64,000 nucleotides of DNA from Psychrobacter sp. PL19 (GTDB taxonomy: Bacteria > Pseudomonadota > Gammaproteobacteria > Pseudomonadales > Moraxellaceae). Positions 46,187 to 56,089 of the stretch are shown piece after piece (the stretch's first letter is position 1; each line of letters opens with the position of its first letter). Below the pieces are notes generated by a model that did no database searches, had not been told where the DNA came from, and saw only the letters and a list, made by a program, of their open reading frames with translations. Both the position numbers and the translations under genes were made by a program. The stretch covers positions 1,860,001 through 1,924,000 of the forward strand of contig NZ_JAGING010000001.1 in NCBI RefSeq assembly GCF_017875835.1, read 5' to 3'.

Positions 46187-46978
46187 ATGCTAGATTTAGC
46201 CACTATGAGTCCAAAAGAAGTCAGAGAGTTAATTAGAGAAGGTAAGGTTGATAAGCCTACTTCTGGTATGTGTAAAGGTCATATACAGGCAAATTTAGTA
46301 ATAGTGCCTAAGGATTTAGCTTACGACTTCTTATTGTTTGCGCAAAGGAATCCCAAGCCCTGTCCTATTTTGGATGTAACCGATGTAGGTAGCGCAGAGC
46401 CCAAGTTAATGGCCAAAGGTGCAGATTTAAGGTTTGATATACCGAAATATAGAATATATAAATTCGGCGAATTGGTAGATGAAGTATCAGATATAGAAGG
46501 TTACTGGAGAGATGATCTGGTAGGCTTTCTATTAGGATGTAGCTTTTCTTTTGAAACTGCCATGTTAAATGCATCTATTCCCATAAGACATATTGAAGAC
46601 AACCATAACGTACCTATGTATATCACAAATATAGAAACGGAACCTGCTGGAGGTTTTTATGGAAAAATGGTAGTGAGTATGAGGCCAATACCGTATCAGC
46701 TAATAACAAGGGCCGTACAAGCAACATCTAGGTTTCCTCAAGTGCATGGTGCACCTATCCACATAGGAGACCCGGGTCTAATCGGTATAAAAGATATAAA
46801 TTCACCTGACTTTGGTGACTCTTCCCTAATAAAAGAAGACGAAGTTCCTGTTTTTTGGGCTTGTGGAGTAACGCCTCAAAGCATAGCAATGACCAGTAAA
46901 CCAGAACTCATGATCACTCATTCACCAGGATATATGTTTATCTGCGATCCTAGAGATGAAGACTTGGCAGTACTATAA
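46187..46978 (+). CDS. DUF1445 protein (putative hydro-lyase, YcsI family)
   Basis: 263 residues, normal for DUF1445. Conserved segments include the N-terminal KPTSGMCKGHIQANLVI, FLLGCSFSFETAML near 114 and GDPGLIGIKDINSPDFGD near 205; the final HSPGYMFICD is also typical. Family members include D-glutamate cyclase, which interconverts D-glutamate and 5-oxo-D-proline. In Bacillus the homologue ycsI sits with ycsF (pxpA), kipI and kipA as here. First gene of the pxp operon, AAGGAAATAAGAACG before the ATG. A role in feeding 5-oxoproline metabolism is likely but inferred. Confidence 0.85.
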   Translation: MLDLATMSPKEVRELIREGKVDKPTSGMCKGHIQANLVIVPKDLAYDFLLFAQRNPKPCPILDVTDVGSAEPKLMAKGADLRFDIPKYRIYKFGELVDEVSDIEGYWRDDLVGFLLGCSFSFETAMLNASIPIRHIEDNHNVPMYITNIETEPAGGFYGKMVVSMRPIPYQLITRAVQATSRFPQVHGAPIHIGDPGLIGIKDINSPDFGDSSLIKEDEVPVFWACGVTPQSIAMTSKPELMITHSPGYMFICDPRDEDLAVL

Positions 46979-47091
46979 CTTTAATTAAAATCCTAAGAAA
47001 TATCTGAGTTACGATTGTACGTAGTGAGACTTCTTAGTATATTCACATAAAATAATTATTCACTTCTTACTCTAATGGAATAGCTAATAAT

Positions 47092-47670
47092 ATGGATATT
47101 AACTTTACGGATCTAGAAAAGCTGATAAAGCTAGCGGAACGCTCCGATATAAATTCTTTAGAAGTGACCGATGGCGATACGCGTATTTCTATAGTCTGTC
47201 AGCCTAATAGCAATGAAAATAGCAGTGATAGCATCAATAATCATAGCAAAAGAAATTCTGCTGCCAGCGCTTTTAGCTCAGAACAACGAACATCAGTAAA
47301 CGCTGATGGTAATAAAGTTCATACCAATAATAGTAACTTCAGTAATAATAGTGCTAATACTAGCAATGACAGTAGTAAGACTATTGATGAAAAAACATCT
47401 GCTAAAGACTCAGAAAACCAAGTAGTAGCGCCTATGATATCGGCACCCATGTTAGGTAGCTTCTTTCGACGCTCAGAGCCTACAGCGGATGCATTTGTTG
47501 AAGTTGGCGAACAGGTAGAGGAGGGGCAGACGCTATGTATTATTGAGGCGATGAAGATGATGCACGAGGTCAAAGCAGAGGCTGCCTGCACTATCAAAGA
47601 GGTATTAGTCGATGAAGGCGATATTGTAGAGTATGGACAGATCTTATTTATCATAGAGCCAAATAGTTAA
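47092..47670 (+). CDS. Biotin carboxyl carrier protein (AccB-like)
   Basis: 192 residues: an N-terminal segment (1-45) like AccB, a long Asn/Ser-rich linker (45-110), and a biotinyl domain with the biotin lysine Lys155 in EAMKM. It carries carboxybiotin for the biotin carboxylase encoded next. It is probably an operon-specific paralogue rather than the housekeeping AccB, because the partners downstream are the PxpBCA proteins and not fatty-acid genes. The linker composition is unusual compared with the Ala/Pro linkers of standard AccB. Confidence 0.85.
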   Translation: MDINFTDLEKLIKLAERSDINSLEVTDGDTRISIVCQPNSNENSSDSINNHSKRNSAASAFSSEQRTSVNADGNKVHTNNSNFSNNSANTSNDSSKTIDEKTSAKDSENQVVAPMISAPMLGSFFRRSEPTADAFVEVGEQVEEGQTLCIIEAMKMMHEVKAEAACTIKEVLVDEGDIVEYGQILFIIEPNS

Positions 47671-47738
47671 GACTAACCAACATTGCAAAGTATTGCACAG
47701 TTGCTGTATTTGATATTGTATTTCTTAGGAAAACTGAC

Positions 47739-49097
47739 ATGTTCTCAAAAATATTAATTGCTAATCGTGGTGAGATTGCCTTACGTATTATCCGAGCCTG
47801 TAAACAGTTAGGCATTCAAACTGTAATCGCTCATTCAGAAGCGGATAAAGACTCGCTACCGGTACGCTTAGCTGATGAAAAGATATGTATCGGTCCTGCT
47901 AACGCGACACACAGCTACCTCAATCAAAGAGCGATTGTCTCCGCCGCAAAAATCACCAATGCCCAAGCCATTCACCCAGGCTACGGATTCTTATCCGAAA
48001 ATGCAGACTTTGCTGCCCTAATTGAACAGTCTGGTCTTGTATTTATTGGGCCAACGGCAGACAATATCAGCAAGATGGGAGACAAGGTCGCTGCCAAAAA
48101 ACAAATGACTGCCGCTGGCGTGCCTTGTGTTCCTGGTTCTGAAGGTGCTTTGCCTGCTGATAAAGACATGGTAATTAGCATTGCAAAAAAGGTTGGCTAT
48201 CCGGTTATTATTAAAGCCGCGAGCGGCGGCGGTGGTCGCGGTATGCGAGTGGTCGAAAAAGAGGCTGATCTATTATCCGCTATTTCTATGACCCAAACGG
48301 AAGCCCAAGCCAATTTTGGTAGCGCTGTCGTTTATCTGGAAAAATATCTCCAAACGCCCCGGCATATTGAAGTACAAGTACTATCCGACACTCATGGTAA
48401 TGCTATCTACTTAGGTGAGCGCGATTGCTCTATGCAGCGTCGCCATCAAAAAGTAATTGAGGAAGCGCCAGCTCCCGGTATTACCGATGAGCAGCGGCAG
48501 CAGATAGGTCAAGCTTGTGTCAACGCCTGCCAGAAAATGCAGTATCGAGGTGCTGGCACGTTTGAGTTTTTATTTGAGAATGGCGAGTTCTTTTTTATCG
48601 AGATGAACACTCGAGTCCAGGTTGAGCACACTATTACCGAGATGGTCACTGGGGTTGATATCGTTCAAGAACAAATACGAGTGGCCGCAGGGTTAGCGCT
48701 CGCGCACAAACAAAGCGATATCTCTATCACTGGACATGCTTTTGAGTGCCGTATTAATGCTGAAAGCCCTGATACCTTTTTGCCCAACGCTGGGCGTATA
48801 GACTACTGTCATATGCCAGCGGGGTTTGGTATTCGAGTGGACAGTCATATCGAATCAAACTATACCGTACCACCCTCTTATGACAGTTTAATCGCTAAAA
48901 TATGCGTGCATGACCAGTCAAGAGACCAGGCTATAAAAAAGATGCAAGCGGCATTATCAGAAGCGCAAATTACAGGAATTGATACCAATATTAGCCTCCA
49001 TCAACGACTGTTTAAAGATACTGGGTTTTGTCAGGGACAAATGAGTATTCATTATCTATCCGAATGGATAAAAGAAAATATACAAATTGAGAGTTAG
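47739..49097 (+). CDS. Biotin carboxylase (AccC-like)
   Basis: 452 residues, full length. N-terminal [20 protein letters not shown]-grasp glycine loop [12 protein letters not shown] near 165, EAPAPGI near 245 and the catalytic [11 protein letters not shown] near 290. It carboxylates biotin on the neighbouring carrier using ATP and bicarbonate. No carboxyltransferase gene is present; the pxpB/pxpC products, related to parts of urea carboxylase, are the only candidates to receive the carboxyl group. That link is inferred. Its stop is immediately followed by a MITE. Confidence 0.93.
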   Translation: MFSKILIANRGEIALRIIRACKQLGIQTVIAHSEADKDSLPVRLADEKICIGPANATHSYLNQRAIVSAAKITNAQAIHPGYGFLSENADFAALIEQSGLVFIGPTADNISKMGDKVAAKKQMTAAGVPCVPGSEGALPADKDMVISIAKKVGYPVIIKAASGGGGRGMRVVEKEADLLSAISMTQTEAQANFGSAVVYLEKYLQTPRHIEVQVLSDTHGNAIYLGERDCSMQRRHQKVIEEAPAPGITDEQRQQIGQACVNACQKMQYRGAGTFEFLFENGEFFFIEMNTRVQVEHTITEMVTGVDIVQEQIRVAAGLALAHKQSDISITGHAFECRINAESPDTFLPNAGRIDYCHMPAGFGIRVDSHIESNYTVPPSYDSLIAKICVHDQSRDQAIKKMQAALSEAQITGIDTNISLHQRLFKDTGFCQGQMSIHYLSEWIKENIQIES

Positions 49098-49251
49098 TAT
49101 AGTTAATCCAATTTAGAAACGGCACAATGCTAATGGGCTACTGGGATGAATTTTTTGCAGCCTCTGTCACGTGTGCGAACAGCAAGCAAAAAAAATTTAT
49201 ACCAGTAGCACGTTGCTACAAGAGTATTCCTTTTATTTTGAATCGACTATA
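49098..49251. mobile_element. MITE copy 2 inside the pxp operon
   Basis: Starts TATAGTTAATCC directly after the accC-like stop codon and ends GAATCGACTATA. Homologous to the MITE at 45154-45297 in opposite orientation. It fills the whole accC-pxpB gap and creates a false upstream extension of the pxpB frame. Confidence 0.75.
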
Positions 49252-49275
49252 GCAAAAAACAAAGCTGAAGCCGAA

Positions 49276-49959
49276 ATGAAAACAAAGATAGTGGAGCGTG
49301 CGCTTATGGAACTACAATGGCAAATATGCAGTGAGACCAATCTGGCTTTGTTTTTTCCTAAACCTATGACTTTAGACAAACAGCAAAAATGCTGGGCTTT
49401 GGCCGATAGTATCCAACAGCTGCCAGAAGTCATAGAAGTGGTCATTGGTATGAATACGTTAAGTGTATTCACAATATCGTTACCATGGAGCGAGCTTAAA
49501 GACTTTAAAGATAGGCTATCCACTCTGCTTGATAATATTCCTTCAAAAACAATAGACGGTAAGCACGTTGAAATTCCTGTGCATTATGGTGGCCAATATG
49601 GTCCTGATCTAAAAGCTATGGCGAGTGAATTAGGTCTCTCTGTTGCAGCGGTTGTCGATTTACATACCGAGGCTACTTATACGGTTTATTTTATTGGTTT
49701 TCAGCCTGGCTTTCCTTATCTTGGCGGCTTATCTGAATCCTTGTATTTTTCAAGACATGCGATACCAAGAACTCAAGTGCCTGCAGGCTCAGTCGGTATT
49801 GGCGGTGAACAAACAGGTATTTATCCCTTTGAATCTCCAGGGGGTTGGCAGCTATTAGGCAAAACCGACACTTCTTTATTTGATTTGAATAAATCATCTC
49901 CTACTTTGCTTAACGCAGGCGATACCTTGAAGTTTACCGCTATTGATATTTATGAATAA
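49276..49959 (+). CDS. pxpB: PxpB, 5-oxoprolinase subunit (KipI-like)
   Basis: 227 residues from ATG 49276; PxpB of E. coli is of similar length. The frame is open further upstream, but that part is MITE sequence. A start at ATG 49306 is also possible. Family hallmarks: IPVHYGGQYGPDL near 130, GFQPGFPYLGGL near 170 and VPAGSVGIGGEQTGIYPFESPGGWQLLG near 190. With PxpA and PxpC it opens 5-oxoproline to glutamate at the cost of ATP. It resembles the carboxyltransferase part of urea carboxylase. Confidence 0.9.
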   Translation: MKTKIVERALMELQWQICSETNLALFFPKPMTLDKQQKCWALADSIQQLPEVIEVVIGMNTLSVFTISLPWSELKDFKDRLSTLLDNIPSKTIDGKHVEIPVHYGGQYGPDLKAMASELGLSVAAVVDLHTEATYTVYFIGFQPGFPYLGGLSESLYFSRHAIPRTQVPAGSVGIGGEQTGIYPFESPGGWQLLGKTDTSLFDLNKSSPTLLNAGDTLKFTAIDIYE

Positions 49960-50056
49960 GATATCCGCACATAAGGATCATAACAATGAGAAGTGCCAAT
50001 AAAAAATACGAATAAATAGAAACATAAATAAATAGAAATATAAACAGGTGACATCA

Positions 50057-50980
50057 ATGAAAGTTTTAAGCGCTAATGCCCTTGCTAGCATCCAAGACTC
50101 AGGACGATTTGGCTACCGAAGCATGGGCGTGGGTAAAAATGGGGCGATGGATAGCTGGGCTCTACAAGCAGGTAATGCATTGATAAAAAATGATCTCAAC
50201 GAGCCTGCTATTGAAATTGCTTTAGGTGATTTGACCATACAGTTCGAGGAAGACGTCAGTTTTTGCTTAACAGGTGCGCTATACGAGGCGTATTTAGACG
50301 ATAAGCGCATTCCCTGCTATTGGCGTATCAATGCGCAAGCGGGGCAAACTCTGAAACTTTTACGTCCACTACAAGGCATGTATAGCTATTTATGTGTGCA
50401 TGGCGGCTTCAATATTGAACCTGTATTGCAATCGGCTAGCACCAATCTAAAAGCTGGTTTTGGTGGCTTTGAGGGTAGATATCTTAAAGTAGATGACCTC
50501 TTAAAAGTGAGAATCGCTGCAAGCTTACCCGTTATTGGAGTGGCTCGCCTTGCGCCAACCAATACCATTAGAGTGATAAAAAGTAGCGAGTATGAGCGCT
50601 TTACACCTTCCTCTAAGGACGCTTTTGAATCACAGCAGTGGAAGCTACAAAGTAGTAGCAACCGTATGGGCTATCGCTTAGCAGGCACATCGCCACTCGA
50701 GTTGATTGAGCCTACGCAGATGAGCTCGCACGGTGTCGATATTGGCATGATTCAAGTGCCGCCGCAAGGGCAGCCTATTGTGCTGATGGCTGACGCGCAA
50801 ACGACAGGTGGCTATCCTAAAATCGCGACGGTGATTAACGCAGATATAGGATTGATGGCCCAAATCAGGTTTGGTAAAACCTGTCAATTTGTCGTCGTAG
50901 ACTTAGAGCAGGCATTGTATGAGCAACAAAAAAGACAACATTATATCGATCAAATCAAGGAGTACGCCCATGAAAATTGA
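50057..50980 (+). CDS. pxpC: PxpC, 5-oxoprolinase subunit (KipA-like)
   Basis: 307 residues from ATG 50057, where the family begins (MKVLSANALASIQDSGRFGYR); a GTG 9 bp upstream is less likely. Conserved blocks: GMYSYLCVHGGF near 115, RMGYRLAG near 210 and VPPQGQPIVLMADAQTTGGYPKIA near 235. Works in a complex with PxpB and PxpA in the cytoplasm. It overlaps pxpA by 11 bp, which suggests translational coupling. Confidence 0.92.
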   Translation: MKVLSANALASIQDSGRFGYRSMGVGKNGAMDSWALQAGNALIKNDLNEPAIEIALGDLTIQFEEDVSFCLTGALYEAYLDDKRIPCYWRINAQAGQTLKLLRPLQGMYSYLCVHGGFNIEPVLQSASTNLKAGFGGFEGRYLKVDDLLKVRIAASLPVIGVARLAPTNTIRVIKSSEYERFTPSSKDAFESQQWKLQSSSNRMGYRLAGTSPLELIEPTQMSSHGVDIGMIQVPPQGQPIVLMADAQTTGGYPKIATVINADIGLMAQIRFGKTCQFVVVDLEQALYEQQKRQHYIDQIKEYAHEN

Positions 50981-51707
50981 TTTAAATGCCGATGTCGCTG
51001 AAGGCTGTGGCCAAGATGAGAGCCTATTATCCATAGTCAGCTCCGCTAACGTTTGCTGCGGCCTGCATGCCGGCTCTTATCAAGAAATGCTAACCACATT
51101 ACAATTAGCAAAAACAAACAACGTTAGGGTAGGCGCCCATCCCGGTCTAGACGATAGAGAGAACTTTGGTCGTACCAATCAAACCTTAGATGAAGCCGCT
51201 TACCAGGCCTTATTGGCTTATCAATTGGGCGCGACTAGAGCGCTCTGTGACTTAGTTGGTGTGCCTTTAGAGTATGTTAAACCGCATGGTGCTTTGTATA
51301 ATCAAGCGGCCGTTGATGAAGCCTTGTCAGATATTTTAGTTAGCGAAATCAAGCGTTTTGATCCAAATTTAAAAGTGATGGGTTTATCAGGTGGTTATCT
51401 AATTAAGTCAGCAAAAAACCATGGTTTAGTGACTATCTCTGAAGTATTCGCTGATAGAAATTATGAGAAAGATGGCTCATTGGTATCTCGTAGCAAGGAT
51501 AATGCCCTAATAACCGATACTGATGAAGCGATTAATCATGTATTACAGATGATTACTGAAGGCACTGTCACTAGCATATGCGGTGCAAAGGTGCCAGTAG
51601 ATGCTCAAAGTATCTGCTTACATGGCGACGGTGAACATGCCATTTTATTTGCTAAAGAAATAAAAAAACAACTAGAGCTTAAAGGTATTAAGGTATCTGC
51701 CCAATAA
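50970..51707 (+). CDS. pxpA: PxpA, 5-oxoprolinase subunit (LamB/YcsF family)
   Basis: 245 residues from ATG 50970, which has AAGGAG 7 nt upstream inside the end of pxpC. Hallmarks: MKIDLNADVAEG at the start, ANVCCGLHAGS near 35, VGAHPGLDDRENFGR near 60 and VKPHGALYNQA near 110, the metal-binding TIM-barrel-like deacetylase fold of the family. With PxpB and PxpC it hydrolyses 5-oxoproline using ATP. Very secure at family level. Confidence 0.95.
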   Translation: MKIDLNADVAEGCGQDESLLSIVSSANVCCGLHAGSYQEMLTTLQLAKTNNVRVGAHPGLDDRENFGRTNQTLDEAAYQALLAYQLGATRALCDLVGVPLEYVKPHGALYNQAAVDEALSDILVSEIKRFDPNLKVMGLSGGYLIKSAKNHGLVTISEVFADRNYEKDGSLVSRSKDNALITDTDEAINHVLQMITEGTVTSICGAKVPVDAQSICLHGDGEHAILFAKEIKKQLELKGIKVSAQ

Positions 51708-51740
51708 CAGTTTGAGCGACCTATTCCGTATAAAACAAGG

Positions 51741-52934
51741 ATGTTTATGAGTACCTTAAAAAAACACAATACCGCTATTTTGGGCGCGGCTTTTTTGATG
51801 GCAACCTCAGCAGTAGGGCCAGGGTTTTTGACCCAAACCGCTACCTTTACCGAAAGCCTAATGGCAAGCTTTGGTTTTGTTATTTTAATATCGATTATTA
51901 TGGACATTGGGGTGCAGCTTAACGTTTGGCGAATAGTCGCTGTATCCAAAATGCGTGCGCAGGAGATTGCTAACTTAGTATTTCCTGGGGTTGGCTACTT
52001 ACTAGCTTTCTTAATTATCGCAGGGGGTCTCGCTTTTAATATTGGTAATATTGGTGGCGCTGGTCTTGGTATGCAGTCAATGTTTAATATCTCACCTATT
52101 ACTGGTGCATTGATCAGTGGTGTTATTGCTGTAGCGATATTCTTAGGCCGAGAAACTGGGCCTATTATGGATAAATTTGCTCAGCTAATGGGCTTCATCC
52201 TACTTGTATTGATCATTTACGTGGTATTTAAATCTGATCCACCACTAGCAGAAGCCGTTACTAAAACCATTATGCCTGATAAGATTGATGCCGTTGCTAT
52301 TGTCACGCTAGTGGGTGGTACGGTTGGTGGTTATATCACCTTCTCCGGTGCGCATCGCTTGCTAGAAGCTGGCGTGAGTGGGGAAGAAAATATAGACGCT
52401 GTTACTAGAAGTTCAGTAACTGGTATTTTAGTTGCCTCTGTTATTCGTGTATTTTTATTCCTTGCTGTTTTAGGTGTGGTGTCTCAAGGTGTTTCATTAG
52501 ATCCAGCAAATCCAGCAATGTCACCTTTTGAATATATCTTAGGGAACGCTGGTAAAGTTGTTTTTGGTATCGTAATTTGGGCTGCCTCTGTGACTTCTGT
52601 CATTGGCGCGGCTTATACTTCTGTTTCTTTTATGACTAATTTCCATCCTTTCATTGAAAAATATAAGCGCTATTTTATTATTGGCTTCATCGTTATTTCA
52701 ACCCTCGTATTTTCCACTATTGGTAAGCCCGCCCAAGTGCTAGTGTTGGTTGGTACACTAAATGGTTTAGTCTTACCTATCGCTATGATAATTATACTTA
52801 TTGCCGCTTATAGAAAAAATATCGTTGGTAATTATCAGCATCCTATTTGGATAGCTGTATTTGGTTGGTTAATTGCTATTGCTATGAGCATCTTAAGTGT
52901 GATGACTATTATGCAATATCTTGGAATCAGTTGA
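51741..52934 (+). CDS. NRAMP-like transporter without the metal motif (YcsG type)
   Basis: 397 residues with about eleven membrane segments. It is related to NRAMP transporters, but the metal-binding DPGN of TM1 is replaced by VGPGFLTQT. Such members accompany pxp genes in many bacteria (YcsG in Bacillus) and probably carry the lactam or amino-acid substrate rather than Mn or Fe. It starts 33 bp after pxpA; AAGGATGTTT precedes the ATG at 51741 or 51747. Substrate is inferred from the operon. Confidence 0.82.
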   Translation: MFMSTLKKHNTAILGAAFLMATSAVGPGFLTQTATFTESLMASFGFVILISIIMDIGVQLNVWRIVAVSKMRAQEIANLVFPGVGYLLAFLIIAGGLAFNIGNIGGAGLGMQSMFNISPITGALISGVIAVAIFLGRETGPIMDKFAQLMGFILLVLIIYVVFKSDPPLAEAVTKTIMPDKIDAVAIVTLVGGTVGGYITFSGAHRLLEAGVSGEENIDAVTRSSVTGILVASVIRVFLFLAVLGVVSQGVSLDPANPAMSPFEYILGNAGKVVFGIVIWAASVTSVIGAAYTSVSFMTNFHPFIEKYKRYFIIGFIVISTLVFSTIGKPAQVLVLVGTLNGLVLPIAMIIILIAAYRKNIVGNYQHPIWIAVFGWLIAIAMSILSVMTIMQYLGIS

Positions 52935-52968
52935 GAACCAAGTTAAGAGATAAACTAAGGAGTCCATT

Positions 52969-53373
52969 ATGGATATAGAGCAAGTGGTACGTGTGGTCGA
53001 ACTCGTTGAGGGCAGTCAGTTGCATGAAGTAACAATTGCACATAGCGGTCAGTCTATTACGGTAGTCAACAACCTAAATAAACAGGGTACTAGCTCTGTA
53101 GAGACAGCGCCTGCTTACAAGCCTAAAAATAATGAGCATTCGCATTTATGTGCTACTCATGTTGGACAAGTCTACTTAAGTGAAGACGACACAACTGATA
53201 ACCTAGTTAATAAGGGTGATCATATTAAAAAAGGTCAAACAGTTTGTTTTATTGACGAGCTGACCCGATTGCTGCCCGTCATCAGTGAGAAAGAAGGTAT
53301 CGTCAGCGCTGTTTTAGTTAAAAATGGGCAGAATATCGAATACGGTCAGCCTATTTTTAATCTGGAAGCATAA
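52969..53373 (+). CDS. Biotinyl-domain protein lacking the biotin lysine
   Basis: 134 residues laid out like AccB: an N-terminal helix segment, a short linker (about 40-60) and a biotinyl/lipoyl domain. Aligned with the carrier at 47092, [12 protein letters not shown] becomes CFIDELTRLLPV, so the modified lysine is Thr99 and it cannot be biotinylated in the normal way. The rest of the domain (GDHIKKGQTVCFI, NGQNIEYGQPIF) is well kept, so it looks like a maintained gene rather than a dying one. AAGGAGTCCATT precedes the ATG. Possible scaffold or regulatory subunit of the carboxylase; function unknown. Confidence 0.8.
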   Translation: MDIEQVVRVVELVEGSQLHEVTIAHSGQSITVVNNLNKQGTSSVETAPAYKPKNNEHSHLCATHVGQVYLSEDDTTDNLVNKGDHIKKGQTVCFIDELTRLLPVISEKEGIVSAVLVKNGQNIEYGQPIFNLEA

Positions 53374-53639
53374 AGAACGTTTACTCTCTAACTGAGTACC
53401 AATCATTTATTCAATAAAACAAACACAATAAAACAAATATTTCATCATTAATACTGAGGGCTTATGAAAGACATTTAATTTCTTATAGGTATCAACCCTT
53501 AAGTGTGCTAGTTTGAATAATTTTAAGAAAGTTAGACAAAGACATAAATTTTCATGATTTCTGTCATTTAATGAATGATTAAAAATATTTAAACCATTAA
53601 CTTTGTACCACCATACGCCTTTAATAAGAAGATTTTATC

Positions 53640-55322
53640 ATGCCAAACCAACGTCCGTTATATATCCCCTTTGCAGGTCCTGCACTATTAGAAACCTCTT
53701 TGTTAAATAAGGGTAGCGCTTTTTCATCAGAAGAACGTGACAGCTTTAATTTAACAGGTTTGTTACCTCACAATATTGAGACGATTGAAGAGCAATCATT
53801 ACGCGCTTATCACCAACTTTGCTCATTTACTAGTGATATGGACAAGCATATTTACTTGCGCAATATACAAGATACCAATGAGACGTTATTTCATCATTTG
53901 ATTGATCAGCATATCGAGGAAGTTATGCCGTTGATATATACACCAACGGTTGGCCAGGCTTGTGAAAAATTCTCTAAAATTTATCGCCGTAAACGCGGTT
54001 TATTCATCTCTTATCCTGAGCGCCATAAAATTGATGATATGCTGCAAAATGCAACCAAACAAAAAGTAAAAGTGATTGTGGTCACTGACGGTGAACGTAT
54101 ATTGGGCTTAGGAGACCAAGGCATTGGAGGAATGGGAATCCCAATTGGTAAATTAGCGCTATACACGGCTTGTGGTGGTATCAGCCCTGCTTATTGTCTA
54201 CCAATCTTATTAGATGTAGGCACTAACAATCAACAGTTAATCGACGACCCCATGTACATGGGCTGGAGAAATCCACGAATTTCTGGTGATGAATATAATG
54301 AATTTGTAGACTTATTTATTCAAGCGGTTAAACGGCGTTGGCCAGAGGTATTATTACAATTTGAAGATTTTGCACAAACGAACGCCACACCATTATTGAA
54401 TAAATATCGCGATCAGCTGTGTTGCTTTAATGATGATATTCAAGGGACCGCGGCTGTTTCAGTCGGTACATTGATTGCCGCTTGTTTAAATAAAGGTCAA
54501 AAACTCAGTCAACAAAAAATAGCATTTCTAGGTGCAGGCTCAGCTGGTTGTGGTATCGCAGAGCATATTGTTCGCCAAATGCAGCGTGAAGGCCTAACAG
54601 AAGAGCAGGCGCGTAAACAAGTCTTTATGGTCGACCGTTATGGTTTGCTAACGGATAGCATGACAGAGCTACAAAAATTCCAAGTACCGTTAGTACAAAA
54701 AGAATCCGCTATTGAAAGTTGGGATAAGAGTCAGAAACTCGGTTTAGCACAAGTGGTTAAACAAGCAAAAATAACGGTATTGTTTGGTGTAAGCGGGCAA
54801 AAAGGTCTATTTACACAGGAGGTGATCGAAGCTTTATGTGTTAATACGGAAAATCCAATTGTATTACCGCTGTCAAACCCAACGTCTCGTGTTGAAGCAA
54901 CACCGCAAGAAGTGACTAACTGGAGCAAAGGCAAGGCCATTATTGCAACGGGTAGTCCTTTTCCTAATACAACTTTTGAAGGTCAGTCTTTTGAGGTTTC
55001 CCAGTGTAATAACAGTTATATATTTCCAGGTATTGGCCTAGGTGTTTTAGCATCACGTGCGACGGGGATCAGCGATAATATGTTAATGGCCGCGAGCCAA
55101 GCACTTGCAGACATATCAATGGAATATAAAAAAGAACCAGGTGCATTATTGCCTCCAATAAGAGTCATCAGAGAGATCAGTGAAAAAATTGCCTGTGCAG
55201 TTGCACTACAAGCGATTGAAGATAGATTGGCATTACCTGTCACGGTAGAAAATTTAGAACGTCGATTAAAAGCTAATTTTTGGTTACCTAAATACCGCAA
55301 CTATCGTCGTACTTCCTTCTAG
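53640..55322 (+). CDS. maeA: NAD-dependent malic enzyme
   Basis: 560 residues, full length for the long-type bacterial enzyme (SfcA/MaeA). Conserved: [16 protein letters not shown] near 95, the catalytic Tyr in this block, [21 protein letters not shown] near 150, the metal-binding FEDF near 240 and the NAD fold [16 protein letters not shown] near 297. Converts malate to pyruvate, CO2 and NADH. Monocistronic with its own terminator. It could link oxaloacetate or malate made by the bhc cycle to pyruvate, but such enzymes are general. Confidence 0.93.
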   Translation: MPNQRPLYIPFAGPALLETSLLNKGSAFSSEERDSFNLTGLLPHNIETIEEQSLRAYHQLCSFTSDMDKHIYLRNIQDTNETLFHHLIDQHIEEVMPLIYTPTVGQACEKFSKIYRRKRGLFISYPERHKIDDMLQNATKQKVKVIVVTDGERILGLGDQGIGGMGIPIGKLALYTACGGISPAYCLPILLDVGTNNQQLIDDPMYMGWRNPRISGDEYNEFVDLFIQAVKRRWPEVLLQFEDFAQTNATPLLNKYRDQLCCFNDDIQGTAAVSVGTLIAACLNKGQKLSQQKIAFLGAGSAGCGIAEHIVRQMQREGLTEEQARKQVFMVDRYGLLTDSMTELQKFQVPLVQKESAIESWDKSQKLGLAQVVKQAKITVLFGVSGQKGLFTQEVIEALCVNTENPIVLPLSNPTSRVEATPQEVTNWSKGKAIIATGSPFPNTTFEGQSFEVSQCNNSYIFPGIGLGVLASRATGISDNMLMAASQALADISMEYKKEPGALLPPIRVIREISEKIACAVALQAIEDRLALPVTVENLERRLKANFWLPKYRNYRRTSF

Positions 55323-55344
55323 CGGTTAGAAAGTGCATATAAAA

Positions 55345-55380
55345 AAGCCGAATGCTATTGTTACAAGTAGCATTCGGCTT
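55345..55380 (+). terminator. Terminator of maeA
   Basis: A 13-bp stem (AAGCCGAATGCTA and complement), a 10-nt loop, an A-run before and T-rich sequence after. Confidence 0.9.
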
Positions 55381-55439
55381 TGTTTATTTTGCTTTTTATT
55401 TAACTGAACCGCCCCGATTACATCGGAGATTATCTATTT

Positions 55440-55775
55440 AAGTTAGGCCAACAGAGGCTTTAACAGATGAATAACATCTTTGGGTTTGCCTCTATCCGAT
55501 AGGGCCTGCTCCAAAGCATCCAGTACTCATGTGGTGTTCATACGATTAGACACCTTCCAGCCGACGATAATACCAGCAAACACATCAATGATGAAAGCTC
55601 TATAGAGCCAGCCACTACCTGTCTTGATATCAGTAAAGTCAGCGACCGTGAGAAGCACCGCTTCGCAAGGTTAGGATAACCAGCTGTAAAGTTATGCGTC
55701 ATTAAGTCATCCGCCCGCAGCTGATCGTCATCGTATTCTCTTAGAATGTTGAGTCTCCGACAATACCAGGGTGGT
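55440..55775 (-). mobile_element. Internally deleted IS3-family remnant
   Basis: The minus strand encodes pieces of IS3 OrfB: GSGWLYRAFIIDVFAGIIVGWKVS, then an in-frame stop, then VLDALEQALSDRGKPKD. The part toward 55775 jumps straight to the element's outer end (shared with 5593-5629), so orfA and the front of orfB are deleted. It also contains the GAAGCACCGCTTCGC palindrome discussed in the findings. Confidence 0.75.
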
Positions 55776-55795
55776 TCAGTTGCTAAGTAAAAATA

Positions 55796-56089
55796 CTACT
55801 GAGCAACTTCTGTCATCTCATTTAAGATGAACGATTCGAGCGTGCCATCTGTTGCGGCTACGAAGTCTTTTAAGTGTTGGTTTTCTTTATGTGTCAGCCA
55901 CAGCTCACGCGATGCCCAACTTTCATGAAACATGAAGTGAGCAGGGTTTTCGTTATCTTGGTATAGATTGTATTGGAGACAGCCTTCCTCTACACGCGTA
56001 ACTGGTAGGAGCTTTTCAAGTTCAGTCTTCACTAAGGCGATGTGGTCATCTTTTGCAGTGATATTGGCAATAACGGTTAATATAGTCAT
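55796..56089 (-). CDS. ABM-family monooxygenase (YgiN-like quinol monooxygenase)
   Basis: 97 residues, the usual size of single ABM-domain proteins. The fold's pattern is clear: MTILTVIANITAKDDHIALVKTEL at the start, then EEGCLQYNLYQDNENPAHFMFHESWAS and a final HLKDFVAA segment. Family members are small cofactor-free monooxygenases or quinone-handling proteins acting as dimers. Divergent from the glutathione transferase genes, which fits a role in electrophile or quinone stress; that is an inference. Its promoter region is 56090-56200. Confidence 0.82.
   Translation of the reverse strand: MTILTVIANITAKDDHIALVKTELEKLLPVTRVEEGCLQYNLYQDNENPAHFMFHESWASRELWLTHKENQHLKDFVAATDGTLESFILNEMTEVAQ

Noticed and set aside
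49171..49275. Upstream GTG start for pxpB giving a 262-residue protein
   Set aside because: The extra N-terminal codons are MITE sequence homologous to 45154-45297 and do not resemble PxpB proteins.
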